A DNA stretch of 64,000 nucleotides from Coptis chinensis (GCA_015680905.1 CM027377.1:18500501-18564500), one strand, 5' to 3'. Positions 1 to 12,800 are shown, counted from the first letter of the stretch. Notes: a model not told the origin generated them from the sequence alone. Made by a program: numbers and translations.

Positions 1-9
1 CAAGTTCGG

Positions 10-2340
10 TTGGCCTTCGAAGTTGACACTGCGGGCTCTCCCTCTTTTATCTTGTGTAATAAGCTAAAGCAATGCCAGAAGAACCTCAAATGGTGGAATA
101 AGAACATTTTCGGTCTTTTGGACACCAAAATGCAAGATGCACAGCATAGACTTGAGCAGATTCAATATGAAATCCTTTCTCAAACCAACCCTGGGGATGA
201 TTTGTTTGCGGCTGAGCACACTCAAATTCAAAGATACAATGATCTTCTTGTCCAACAGGCTACTCACTGGGGTCAGAAATTTTGCTCTGACTGGTATAAG
301 TTCGGTGACCTGAATACCAAGTATTTTCATGCTCTAGTCAAATGTCATCGGCAAAGATCTTTCATTCACCAGATTAGTGATCCTACAGGGGCTATACTCA
401 CTGAAAGGCGCCAGATTGGAGATAGATTGACGGAATTCTTTGCAACTTTAATGACAACTTCTGAACCTTCTTTTGATTCGGAGATTCTAAATGTAGAGAC
501 ACCAGTTTTGTCCACTGAGGATCTTCTTTGTCTCGCGAAGCCAATTGACAATAAGGAGATCTTGTTTGCTTTAAAACAAATGCACCCTTTCAAAGCTCCA
601 GGGCCAGACGGTTTCCAAGCAATTTTCTTCCATCATTTCTGGCACCTCGTCGGACCACAGGTGTGTGATGCGGTAAACAGATTTTTTACCCAAGGATCTT
701 TTTCACTACAACTCAATCATTCTTTCATTGCTTTAATCCCAAAAATTTCACATCCTACACCCCTGAACGTTATCGCCCAATCAGCTTAACTAATGTCGTG
801 TACAAATTAATCTAAAAAATTATTGTAAATAGGTTACGCCCTATTCTGAGGAAAATAATCAGCCCTTATCAAACCGCTTTTCTTCCACATAGAAGTATCC
901 ATGACAATGCTCTTCTAGCCAATGAGTTTTATCATAAAATTAGAGGTCGTGGAAATAGGAAATCCAAGTTCTTTGCTTTAAAGATTGACATGCAAAAAGC
1001 TTTTGATAAACTTGAATGGTCTTTCCTTAGAATTGTTCTTTCCAAATTTGGATTTCCTATTGATTTGGATTAACCGTGATTATGTTTTGTGTGGAGAAGT
1101 TTCGTACTCTATTCTCTTAAATGGAGCTGCTCATGGTTTCTTCAAACCAACAAGGGGTCTCAGGCAAGGAGACCCTTTATCTCCGTATCTATTCATTATA
1201 TGCACTGAGATTCTATCTTTGAATTTTCTGAAGTTACAAAGACAAGGTTTAATTCATGGCTGCCGTCTTGCAAGACATTGTGCTGCTGTTTCCCACCTTA
1301 TGTATGCCGATGATCTCTTTGTATTTGGGAAATGTGGTGTGCCGGAGCAATATCACTTGAACAACTTGTTATCAGAATACTGCAGAGTATCTGGCCAGAC
1401 AACTAACAGAGACAAGTCTCAGATTCTTCATCATCCAAAGCTACACAGGAGGCTTGTTTATTTTATCCGCAAATCCTTCAGAATGCCTTCCACTAGCTGT
1501 ATGCCGACCTATTTGGGAATACCAAATCTTACTGGCAGAGGCCGCATTCATAAATTTGCTCCGTTACTCCAGCGTTTTCAAAATAAGCTTGCTGGCTGGA
1601 AGTCGAAGATTCTATCTAAAGCAGGCCGTTTGACCTTGGTAAATTCCGTTTTATCTTCAATACCGACTCACACTATGTCTTGCACTTTACTACCGGCAAA
1701 AATTGTTGACACTATGGATGTAATAAGAAGGTCTTTTCTCTGGGGGCACTCTCCTTCTGAACGCAAGATGCATTATTTTTCTTGGAGGCTTGCATGTACT
1801 GCCAAGGGTAATGGAGGACTTGGCATCAAAGACCTACAACTTCAAAATTATGCACTGTTTGCCAAAAAAGCTTGGGATTTGCTACAACAAAATTCCATGT
1901 GGGCGATACAAATGAAGGGCAAGTACTTCCATTCAACAAGTTTTCTCAATGCAAAAATTCGAAGCAATGACTCCATCATATGGAAGCAACTTTGTGCGGT
2001 ACGAAAGGTGATTAGAGCTGGTTGTTTTTGGAACATTGCGACTGGTTCATCAATTAAAGCATGGGAGGATTCTTGGATTTTAAATGCCAATGAACCTCTG
2101 TCGATGCCTCCAAAACCACAGGCATGTGATTTGGAGTTAGTTGCTGATTTTATAAACCATTCAAATAACACATGGAATTTGGAATTGCTTCGTCAATTTT
2201 GGCCGACTGATTTTGTTCATAAAATCACTTCCATTCCATTATTTCACACGACTGATAGTGATAAACTTGAATGGAAGTGGACCAGTTCGGGATGTTTTTC
2301 TGTCAAGTCAAGATATATAATGGATGTCTACATTTGGTGA
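10..2340 (+). pseudogene. LINE reverse transcriptase, frameshifted
   Basis: Two long open stretches (to 789, and 985-2340), bridged by a region readable in other frames, make up a plant L1 reverse transcriptase. The first carries the KAPGPDGF motif that opens the RT fold (about 595-621). The bridge at 786-985 still reads as the palm region (QTAFLPHRSIHDN; KIDMQKAFDKLEW) but has a TAA near 811 and sits in a different frame. The second carries GLRQGDPLSPYLFI and the catalytic YADD box (LMYADDLFVF, about 1298-1327), then a tryptophan-rich C-terminal region ending with zf-RVT-like residues (KLEWKWTSSGCFSVKSRY). The catalytic aspartates survive but the reading frame does not, so this is a relic. 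Confidence 0.9.
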
Positions 2341-2869
2341 ATTCTAGGTAGTAGTTTGGTGTGCGAACAAAGGTTTTGTTCAAATTTGTATGGAGACTCA
2401 AGTCACCTTTTGAATTAGATTTTTCTTGTGGCAATGTTTGCGTGGTGTCATCCCCACGGTGGATCATTTGGCATCCCTTCATTTTCAAGTTTATCGCGAT
2501 TATGTACTCTATGTGAGACTACTTCGAGAGACTCCATTTCATGTTTTTTGAATGCGACTTTGCAAAGGTCGTATGGTGTGGTACAAATTGCATGACAATG
2601 ATCGACGACGCCCTCTACTCTTCGTTCGGGATTTTAAACAAAGAATTTTCCAAATGTTTAATACAAAGAAGGAAGCGACTGAAGGGGATATTCAAGTTTG
2701 CCCGCTAGGATTTGGGTTTGTGGTTCATTTGGCTTGCAAGAAATGATTCACGTTTCAACCGCTTGATCCGGATCCTATTTTTACATCGTAAAGATTTATG
2801 GACAACCTGCATATTCTTTAAGACATCCTAGATGGAAAAGAACACAAGGAGCTCATCACTATATATATT

Positions 2870-3467
2870 AAGTGGCATCCACCTATTGAAGGATGGGCAA
2901 AACTCAACACATGGCGAATTTGCCCTTGCGAATCCGGGATTCGGAGGTGTCTTTGGTTGTGTTTTACTTAATGGCTAATGGTCGGTTTATCATGGGTCTT
3001 TGCGATCCCAATACTTCACACCTCCAACAATTTGGCTGAGTTTTTGGCTATGTTATATGGTATCCACTTGGGGGAGAGACTCGATCCCATAAAATTGAAC
3101 TGAAACTGATTCTCAATTACTGTACAAATACATGACTGCTACAACCGTCGATACAAATTGGCTGTTGGCGAAAATAAACAGGGAAATCATGTCCTTGTTA
3201 CAAAATTTTGAGGAATTCAGAATTCTTTGGTGCTACAGGGAGGGAAATTCAAGTGCTGACTGTTTTGCTTCTCATGCTGTTAGTTTGGCATCGTCAGATA
3301 CGTGGAGGGCACACCCAGTTGTAGAAAACACTTCTTGGTCTTTAGATGACTTAAGTTTTTTACCTCCTTTCTCTTCAGTTTGGTTACATCGCTCACCTGT
3401 TCTTGCTGCTTCAGTCCTAGCTTTTGATGCTTGGGGTTTTTGTAAATATAGAATTATAAATAAATAA
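2870..3467 (+). pseudogene. LINE RNase H-domain remnant
   Basis: Around 2870 the plus strand reads KWHPPIEGWAKLNT, the usual entry into the plant LINE RNase H domain. At 3132-3467 an open stretch reads LLAKINREIMSLLQNF followed by YREGNSSADCFASHA, which resembles the C-terminal end of that domain (REGNxxAD). The piece between is scrambled by frameshifts. The domain would normally remove RNA from the cDNA hybrid during retrotransposition. Here it is non-functional and simply marks the 3' end of the LINE before its oligo(A) tail. Confidence 0.75.
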
Positions 3468-4613
3468 ATAAGATTTTAGCTTTCGAACAAAAAAAAAAAA
3501 ACATTACTAAACAGTGAAATACTTACACAGTTACACCTCATCTTTTATCAAAAAATTTGTAAACCTTCACCAGTTATTTGATCAAGCTCCTGAACCAGAC
3601 TCAAAACCGTACTTAACAGTCCACAGTCCACACATTCTTTTCGATGGCACGAAACCACAAGTTGAGTGGTTTCTACGAATTGTGATCATGGTTTCCATGC
3701 ATGGGAAATCAGCTTCTAGTTTCATAGCTTAGACTGATGCTTTGCTTCGAAAAAACCTCACTCTCCAGGTCTCTTTCTCATTGCCCATAGACCATGTGTT
3801 TCCATGGGTAACATGGCCATCGCATAAATATTCAGGTTGGTTTTTATAGCAAAGGGAAAAATTTTCATTAGGCTAATATCAAAGCGGGGAGGGTTGCTGA
3901 CGTTGATATTATCTTTTTGTTTTTTCATTCTTTACAAATAAATGAAATTTACCTGCTTTATGCATAAGATACGCATAATAAAACAACAAAGCACTTATTT
4001 TCAAAGACTAGTGTTCGTGCACTCTTAAGACTATATGTCGAAATTATGCGATTATTTGAGGGGCCTATGTATTTTACTTTGATGGAGGTGGATAAAATAG
4101 GAACACTGTATCAACTGTTTAGTTGTCATTAATTAAAATGTTGGGGTCTCCTTCCCTAGCTTATTAAAAAAAGGTTACACAGATGGCATACCAATTTTGT
4201 AGTAGTACAAACCGTGAACTGGGAGAGCGACGGGTTGAGGATTGAGAAGGATATGGGTTTGGTCGCCTTTTCTCTTCTCCTAGAACTTTATTACTTGACA
4301 ATCCCAATTAATTGATTTATTATTTGTTCATTTCTCTTCGATGATCATAATATGTACGGAGAACAGATTGATAAAACTATAGTGTATGCGATATTATTTG
4401 ATTTTTTTCTTTGAATTGTGTCTTGATATTCAATACTGGCTCTAGTGCCTGCTTATGTACCATTTGTACTTCCTTTCATTTCGTAGATTGCCCTAGTGTT
4501 CCTCGTGAAGGGTGAAATCTCTGTCTGTCTGTCTCCCTCTCTCCTCTGTGATTATTTACGTTATGCGTACTGAAACTTTACTTTTCTGGAGTTAGAGGCA
4601 AGATGCTTGCCAG

Positions 4614-5218
4614 TGTTGGGTTTGTTGGAACCGTTCTTTGCTCCGGTGTGATAAATTTGGAGTTCGATTTAGGGGAATAGGGGTTACATCGTTGAAGAAA
4701 TGCTCGAGGAGAAAAAGCTCTAATGAGAGGCGCCAAGGCACACCTATGAAGCGCCAGCGCTCAAGCTCGAGAATTGCGGCCCAAGCCCATTTATCTTCCC
4801 CTTTGTCTATGTACACCTATATGCTCAAAATAGATTAGGGTTTTAAAGAACAACTTTGATGAGATTCATTTTAGGGTATTGTGGGAGCTCTGTTGAGCTA
4901 GTGGATGAGGCCTCTTCTTATTGATTCTTGATCTCTTTAAACTCTCCAATCTTTGTTATAAAGGAAACTTCGGCTCTTGTTGTGGATGTAGGTAACATTT
5001 ACCGAACCACCTAAATCTTTGTGTCTCTTTGCATATTTACTTCCATTATTATTGTTGCTATGAAGGGTGATGATAAGTTAGTGGTTTTGCATTGTTGAGG
5101 TTGTTGTGATAACTACCAAAGTCTTGGGTGGGTGATTTCCTTGGTGTGATCTCAAGTTGAAATCATTTGGGATAGAAAGTAGCTAGATTGAGGTGTGACT
5201 TTTAGTGAAATCTTAACA
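4614..5218 (+). repeat. 5' LTR of the copia element
   Basis: It shares with 7021-7645 the opening TGTTGGGTTTGTTGGAACCG and most of the distal 450 bp, including the GCGGCCCAAGCCCATTTATC stretch and the TAGATTAGGGTTTT and ACCGAACCACC blocks. The two LTRs differ sharply in the first ~130 bp. There, about 4652-4706 resembles ABCA exon 5 (compare 7675-7735) interleaved with LTR-like bases. Confidence 0.9.
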
Positions 5219-5405
5219 AGTGGTATCGAGTACGGTTTTGAATCATTTGAACAAGGTAGGAAAGACTCCACTTTTGTGAGAGAGCTAGGTGTTTGAAGAA
5301 ATTCCTCCGAGAAGTTCTCCACCGTTGTTTTGGTTCAGAAGTCATGTGGAAAAGGAAGCTCGAGTTGATTCATGCACAGGATGTCCGGGAACCTAATGTC
5401 TCTTC

Positions 5406-6856
5406 ATGGGCAGAAAGTTATATTTTGTGACTTTCATTGATGACCATACTAGGAAGGTGTGGGTCTATTTCTTGAGACACAAGTCCGAGGTATTGGAAGT
5501 GTTCAAGACGTGGAAGGCCATGGTTGAGAATGAGATATGCTTCAAGGTGAAGAAGCCGAGATCCGATAATTATGGAGAGTATGTTGATTCAGGTTTGGGA
5601 AGTATTGGCTGCTATGGGGCATCAAGATGGAAAAGACTTTAGGGACACCTCGGGGAGAAGGGATATTCAGCGGATGATTAGAACTCTTGACATATAGGGC
5701 TAGGTGTATACTCCACACACCAGCGGACTGCCCCTGGCAATATCGGGGCAGAAAGTGTTATACAATGAGCTTTTTTCGATCAACCAGGGACCGATATACC
5801 TTTGGATTTCAGAATTCCGGAGGAAGTGTGGTTGGGAAGGATGTGAACCTTTCCCATTTGAGAGTGTTTGGGTGTGAGTCCCTATGTGCACACTAGTGAC
5901 CAAGCTAGGAGTAAGCTTGATGTCAAGTGTACCTTCATTGGATATGGCGATGATGATCTTGGTTATCGTTTTGGGATGACCAAAACCGGAAAATTATTCG
6001 AAGTAGAAATGCCTTGTTCAGGTGAGATGGTTTTTCTACAAGACGAGAGAAAAGAAGCCGCGACCGTGGAGCGGTTCTGAGATAGTGACATTTAAGTATG
6101 TTGAGTTGGAAGGCTCTTATATGAGTCGTGGTGTTGTGGAAGTTCCACGGTCGGATGATGATAGTAGTGACTTCGGGTGAAGAGATACGCCACCAAGTCC
6201 ATCTCCACCTCGTGCACTAAAGGAGGTTATCGGGCAAACCATCGAGAGCATGAAGTATCCTCCCTCCACCTATTTATTTATCGATGATGGTGAACCTCAT
6301 TGCTATGAGCGGCATTGGAGGTTGGTGATATAGCAAGTGGGAGCTTGTTATGCATGATGAGGGGAGTCCCTCACCTTTAGTGTCACTGGGAGTTGGCCAA
6401 AGTATAAGGACATGACTCTCTGAGCAAATGGGTGTATCGAGTTAAGGAGGAACATGATGGTTCCAAGAAATATTTGGCAATGATATTCTCCCCAAATACT
6501 TTTCGGTGGTGTTTAGTATTGTTGTAGCGGAAGGTTTAAATCTTAAAGCGGTTAAATGTAAAAACCGCTTCACCTCCATTGTGACCATGTTGAGGAGATT
6601 TACACGACAACCTCTAGATTTGGGTTTCCTACCGGAAGGATAGAGAGAATATGGTGTGCAAAGTGAGAAAGAGCTTGCATGGTTCCCGACAAACCCAAGG
6701 CGGTGGTACATGGTTTGCACGCGACCGGATATATCCCATCGATTGGGAGTTGCTTGGAGGTTTATGGCTAACCTTGGCAAACATCATTGGGAAGCGGTGA
6801 AATGGATATTGTATTATTCATGGAGTATCACCGGAGACATGTCTATGTCATGGTAG
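5406..6856 (+). pseudogene. copia Pol remnant: integrase core, then RT/RNase H scraps
   Basis: 5406-5642 reads as the copia integrase core: VTFIDDHTRKVWVYF with the first catalytic Asp, then KPRSDNYGEYVD, where the usual SDNGGEY box is mutated. 5830-6050 carries the post-integrase copia signature HLRVFGCE ... RSKLDVKCTFIGYGDDDLGYRF, crossing a frameshift near 5885. From about 6190 an RT start is recognisable (PPSTYLFIDD). The YVDD catalytic region is not seen, and 6710-6850 keeps the distal MVCTRPDISHRLGV ... NLGKHHWEAVKWIL block. Multiple stops and shifts make it non-functional. Confidence 0.88.
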
Positions 6857-7020
6857 GGGTGTTGTGAAGAGCGAAGTTGAAGTGTTCAACCCGGTTGGGT
6901 TTTGCTTGAGAGACCATGATGAATGAGCCGAAAGTGTTTCTTTAGTTTTTGGATTTGGATTGAGTTGTTACAATTGAGATGTGATATGCATGAAGAATCT
7001 CGAAGGTTCAAGTGGGAGAT

Positions 7021-7645
7021 TGTTGGGTTTGTTGGAACCGCCGATTTGCTGTAGGTGTCCATGTTCGATGAAGAAGGTTCTATAAATCAATAGATCGTTG
7101 GTTTTGGCAACCTGTAATGGGACAAACACCATTCAGTAGATCAAAAGATGTCAACCACTGTTGATGCCTGGCTCTCAAGCTCCAGAATTGCGGCCCAAGC
7201 CCATTTATCTTCCCTTTGTCTATGTACATGTACACCTATATAAAGAAAATAGATTAGGGTTTTGAAGAACAACTTGAGAGATTCATTTCTAGGGTATTGT
7301 GGGAGCTCTGTTGAGCTAGGGTTTGAGTGAGGCCTCTTCTTATTGATTCTTGATCTCTTGTAAACTCTCCAATCTTTGTTATAAAGGAAACTCGGCTCTT
7401 GTGTGTGGATGTAGGTAACATTTACCGAACCACCTAAATCTTTGTGTCTCTTTGCATATTTACTTCCATTATTATTGTTGCTATGAAGGGTGATGATAAG
7501 TTAGTGGTTTTGCTTTGTTGAGGTTGTTGTGATAACTACCAAAGTCTTGGGTGGGTGATTTCCTTGGTGTGATCTCCAAGTTGAAATCATTTGGGATAGA
7601 AAGTAGCTAGATTGAGGTGTGACTTTCTAGTGAAATCTCCTAACA
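7021..7645 (+). repeat. 3' LTR of the copia element
   Basis: 625 bp, starting directly after the polypurine tract and ending at the GCCAG target duplication. Its first part contains about 90 bp that closely match intron 6 of the flanking ABCA pseudogene (9280-9365), including the shared run CACCATTCAGTAGATCAAAA. The rest parallels the 5' LTR with scattered substitutions and small indels. Confidence 0.9.
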
Positions 7646-7990
7646 GCCAGACTTACTTCTGTGGCGCAAAAGTTCTTCAGTGATAAATTTGGAGGTCTTT
7701 AGGGGAATAGGGGTTACATTGATAGAAATGCGGAGAAAAAAGTTAATGAGATTGTCACAGGTTGGTCTATACATCTGGACCTTACATGCTCAACATGTCG
7801 GTTTTTAATAGAAATTTCTTTGATGAATACATGTTAGTTTGACTTAAGTGGATGATTCTTTGCAGCTTATGATTTTTAAATTCTGACAAGAATAACTTCA
7901 ACGTGAATATTTGGATTAACTCGACTTATAGAAAGAAGGAGGAGATCACACGGCTGCATGCTCCACGCTTAGTGAATGTGGTATATCTTG

Positions 7991-9884
7991 AACTTCATGA
8001 TTGCACTCTTTGTTTTGTTAAATTTTTGTTTATGCTCGAGGGCCAGACCTTACCTCATAAAACTTTGAAAAGTTAGCAGCTGATCATGGTTCTAATATTA
8101 AGGTAGTAATTGACACACTGTTGTGTCGCATCATGTGCTAATGATATTTCCTAGTTTCCTTGGGCAGAAATTTGTGGAACAGGGGTTAGGAGTCTGCCTG
8201 AGAACCAGGAGTCCAGGATGGACCAGACCAGAATCTGAACTTTTCGTAGAGCTCCTGATATCCGTATTGGGACCTGAAACCAAGTTGGGTTATATTAGCT
8301 GTACTGTATGTGAAAAAGAAAAATTAGTGTCTTCTCGAAACCGGATTTTTGCCCCAGATCCGTCTTAAATGCAGGTTTGGGATGTATTATATGGGACTAA
8401 AGGTGTTCTTTTATGAATAAGTAGGGATATTCAGATTTGAAATGGAAAAACTCAGACATATCGGAGCTATCTAGATTTATACTCCATGTGTGAAGCCTGA
8501 TATGGCTGTATCTGTATCCGTATTTCATCGAACCAAAAACCGATAGCAAGCCGTTCTTCTCTCCTGGATTTGGATAGTTATTTAATCCAAACACGGCCTG
8601 TTTTAAGCCGTGGTAACAACGCGTAGGGGAACATGTTTTTGAAGAACACCCCTCTGTGCTTGCACTGTAAGTAGACTTATCAGTTAAGTCATAAAATTTC
8701 AGAATATATTGCTCTGAGACCTGACACCATCTTAACATATACTTGCTAAAAGGTCTTTATGTCTCTAGTTGTTGGAGATGTATATTAAGAGGATATCGGA
8801 TCTAACATGGGGGCTGTCACCTAGGCTAAGTACCATAATGAGTTTTCAATAGAGTGTCACATTGTTATCACTTTTACAGTTATTCTTTGTGTTAAACGCC
8901 TTACATTGTCTTGGAAACTGAGTAAGTGTGTTAAGCTGTTTCTAAACCTACTTTCAGTTGGCCCGGACGAATCGAGACTGACACTCACTTTCATTACCTC
9001 TAGATTTTAAGTGAGTAAGACTCATTTATTACAGATGTCATGGGGACCAGATTTTTGATAATAACAAATCTTCAGCTATAGTACACACTTCATCATCTTC
9101 AAGTATGCACACCATCTGAGGGGTTAAACAACCTCATATCGAGGCTCTAAGATGTTTTTTTAGATTTTGGAGAGATGCACATGCATTTGACAGGAAAAAT
9201 AAGCCTATTCATGGCTGCAGCTTTTAGGATGATCAGGTTGTAAAGCCTGGATTATGTAGGTTCCCATGGATTAAGAATGGGTTCAAATCAATAGATATTG
9301 GTTTTTGGTTCTGTAATGCTCAAACACCATTCAGTAGATCAAAAGATGTCAACCACTGTTGATGTCTGGAGTCAGTTACTTTGGATCTACAATGTTTCTC
9401 CTTTTTTTTATTGGGTATTTGTATCTCTTTTTAACACCAACTACAAATATCTGACTCCTTGATGTCTGAACTTTGACTATTGACTACACACTGGTTTTGT
9501 TTCTTCCCTCTTAGTTTACTTATCAATTTATCTAGCAAATATGTACACACGTATGTCAGTTTCTGGTATGAGTGGAACGTGTCAGGCTGTCAGCTTGTTA
9601 CGAAACAATGTTATTTATTTTTGTTTTTGTTTTTTGTTGTTGTTGTTTTAGTCTTTGGTGTGTATGTGGCATCTTGTTTGGCTATTGAGCTAAAAGGAAC
9701 AAGAAATAGTTATTTGAGAACTGATGCTCCTTGAGATGCACATTATTTATATGATTCATATCCACACATTTTGTTTCGAGTTCATTGTACTGATAGTGTA
9801 GTCTTTTTAAGTTGTTTACTTTACCACCACTATTTAGCATTCTGTAAAAGAGAAAACATGCTGTTGTTTTATATTCATGTGCAG
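7991..9884 (+). other. enlarged intron 6 of the ABCA pseudogene with unclassified insertion(s)
   Basis: The equivalent introns in the paralogues are about 730-880 bp; this one is 1.9 kb. Homology to the paralogues resumes at about 9290 (the CAGTAGATCAAAAGATGTC block, compare 30462-30480). The extra 8.0-9.28 kb contains a stretch (8400-8740) with AT-rich dyads and a GGCCTGTTTT/TTTAATCCAAACACGG motif, suggestive of a MITE end. I found no clean terminal inverted repeats or target duplications and no plausible protein. Confidence 0.4.
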
Positions 9885-12800
9885 GTTTCCAATGCTTATC
9901 TCGACTTTTTGAGAGGGGCTGGTGTGATGACACTATTTGATTTTGTCAAAGAAATGCCTCAAGATCCACCGAAAGAATTAGTAGATCCTGCTTCTTTTGT
10001 TGGTGCACTCTTTTACACATGGTTCATCTTGAACCTTTTCCCGGTAAGGATTATAAATTTTAAATTCCTATAGCAGTATAGCACCTTGTCCTGAATTCAA
10101 TGTCTGAGAAGTTGGCGCTTTATGTTAGTATGAAGTTGATTTTGAATGTGCTTATTTATATATCTACAGTTTGGTTCCCTATATAATATATCAATTAAAA
10201 TCTATTATTTGAAAATTTAGATTGCATGCTTCCAACATTAGAGACCAGAATTCTGTTATCTAGTCTCACATGCATGGACCCAATAGGTCTGAGTCTCTAG
10301 AGATTCTTCCTTATCAAATATTCAGCAATTTTGGGGTAAAAGTGTTCCTTAATATCTTGCATAAAGTGATGCCATCTATAGCCTGCCTTGCTTTAAGCTT
10401 GTCTTACACATGTACCACCAAAATAGGAATGTGTCTTTGAGACATGGTCATTCCACGAATCCACCAAAGTGAAGTTTTCTTTTTGGGGTTCCTGTGAGGG
10501 ACTTGCTCACTTGTCCAAGAGCTGGACTTTGGAGCAAGTTTCACTTTCTGTGTACAACATTGTGACCACTTACTACCCCCCATGGTGATGGTAGATTACC
10601 TGTCACACTGTAGAATTTTATCTTTCTTGATGGTTAACTCCATGAGATATCTATATATTCATATGGACGGAAGAGTAATTTAATTTGTTTTTGTATATTC
10701 CAGAGGAAGAAAGTTGAACAGTTACTTCTCAGTCCCAGTACGAGCTATGCAGTCATATGTGATAATCTCGAAAAGATATATCCTGGAAAGGATGGAAATC
10801 CCGAGAAGTACGAAAGGGTTCTCTCTTGCTTTGCCTCAAGGGGAATGCTTTGGTATGCTTGGTCCTAATGGCGCTGGAAAGTCCACTTCTATCAGTATGG
10901 TAAGTCAGAACTGCATGTAACAAATAATATGTAGAGGTGGTGTTTCAAATAATTGCGTGTCTTAAACATCAGGGGATCCAACTCAAAACCAATTGGCGAT
11001 GAGTGGAGACGCCAGCAACGTTTAAACTATACTGCAAGGCTTTAAACATGCCATCTGGGACGAAACTAAACATCTCAACAACATGAGTACTGGAAGAGAA
11101 GTCCTCTTATATTTGAATTTGTGTACATCCTTGTAATCTGTTCTGAAACAGATCGCTTGATCTTTGTCCGTATTAACTATAAGCAGTCCTTTTAAACACA
11201 CACCACGTCAGCTAAAAAAATTGATGGGTGTCTTTAGACGGACCGATGATCAGTTGATCTTTGTTCATCCAGACTTTTAATTCATCTACTTGTTAAGAAA
11301 CTGAGAAATGGGGTAAAAAAAGGACAAGCTGATGCTTCACAGAATCACATAAATCTTCATTTGTGCTTTCAGATGATTGGCCTCACTTTACCAACATCTG
11401 GCACAGCATTCATTCAGGGCTTGGACATAAGAACCGAAATGAACAGAATATATACCAGTATGGGTGTATGCCCTCAGCACAAGTAAGCAGCTAATATAAA
11501 TTTTTTCGTCCAATGAAGTTCATGGGTTATTGGTCTTAAATGCCTAGCTACAACATTTTTTTCCGATGATTCTATTTCGCTTCCCACTTCTCCATTTGCT
11601 TTGAATATATCCAGCCTTCTTTGGGAAAGGCTGACAGGGAGGGAGCATCTACTCTTCTATGGAAGACTGAAGAATCTGAAGGGCGCGGCTTTAACAGAAG
11701 TTAGTTTCTTCAATCTCATTTATCTCTGGGAAAATATAATAAGGATGAACTTAAGTGAACCTCTTAACCTTGATATCTCTAGAACTCTGTACCTTTTGAG
11801 TTATATCAGTGGCATAAGATAAATATGGCACATTATAAGTCTGATTATCTGCTAAAAACAGTTACTTAACTGGTTGAATGTGAAGGGTGTTGGATCGTAT
11901 AGTACGGCACAGTATGTCAGGTGTTCTCTAAGTGACATTGACAAGGGTATGTGTGGGGGTGTTCCACACGCCATTCTGAAAGCACTTGGATATGTATCTA
12001 ACATTAAATATGTTTATCATTAGTATGAATGGTAATCTTTTTTTTCTAAGATGGTTTCAGCACATTCAATGGAAGAGGCGGAGGTACTCTGCAACTGGTT
12101 GGGTATTTTTGTTGTTGGAAGGTTTTAGTGCATTGGGAAATCCAAAAGAGGTATAAATATGTCTAATCCATGAATTTATTCATTTTAAACCGATTCCCAT
12201 TTTTATGAAAGATCCCTGCCTAGATCATATATATCATCACCTTGAACACGGTCCTGAGGCACCATTATATAACAAGAGTTGAAAATGCAGAATGAGAGAC
12301 TTTCAGTTCAGATTCAAGAGGTAATACACGGTATAGACAGAGAGGGAGCCTAAAGATGGTATAATATTTTGATTAAATCAACTCTAGTGTTTTTTGGTGG
12401 TTGAACCTTTTCCCAAGAGATGAAAACACTTGCAAGAGCTGGGTTCTTTCCCTCTCCATTTGAAAATCGTTCTCTGTATCAGAGGCATTAACTATGTGTC
12501 TAATTACTGGAGGTCCCTCTCAATGTAAATTAGGCGTAGTCATGTATTATTATACAAGTCTCCAGTTGAAGCGAAAAATTTCAATTGCCAAGTAAAAACT
12601 CACAATCTTGATATAGAAGGACAATTTCAGATTACACAGGCCAGTAAGATAAAAAAAAACTTCGTTTATTCTGTTACATTAGAATGAAGTCTGTAATCGA
12701 ATATAGTGCTACTGATTTATAAAATATATAGTTTTATACGATGAGAACATAGTGTGACAGTGTGACTATCTATTTTTGGTATTGGAATCCACAACTATGT

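Larger units (their letters stand above)
1..3501 (+). mobile_element. LINE (L1-type non-LTR retrotransposon), 5'-truncated by the window, dead
   Basis: The stretch reads, in order, as the linker before the reverse transcriptase, RT, a zf-RVT-like region and an RNase H remnant, and ends in an oligo(A) run at about 3488-3501. That order is typical of plant L1 elements. The endonuclease half would lie upstream of base 1. The reading frame is broken near 770 (frameshift), at the TAA near 811, near 1072 and repeatedly after 2340, so it cannot make a working protein. A target-site duplication cannot be tested because the left end is not in the window. It lies less than 200 bp upstream of exon 1 of the ABCA pseudogene. 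Confidence 0.9.
4614..7645 (+). mobile_element. Ty1/copia LTR retrotransposon, internally deleted, inside exon 5 of the ABCA pseudogene
   Basis: The element begins TGTTGGG and ends TAACA, so the termini are TG...CA. It is flanked by a perfect 5-bp target duplication, GCCAG (4609-4613 and 7646-7650). After the 5' LTR comes TGGTATCGAG (from 5221), close to the initiator-Met tRNA primer site. Just before the 3' LTR is the purine run AAGTGGGAGAT (about 7010-7020). At 3.0 kb it is shorter than a usual copia element of about 5 kb. Gag and protease are missing, and integrase and RT are fragments. It is non-autonomous and dead. Confidence 0.93.

Noticed and set aside
4638-4838. 66-aa frame in the 5' copia LTR as a small gene
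   Set aside because: It spans mosaic LTR/ABCA-exon sequence and has no family features.
8397-8738. 113-aa minus-strand frame in ABCA intron 6
   Set aside because: No domain pattern. The DNA looks like non-coding repeat with dyads.
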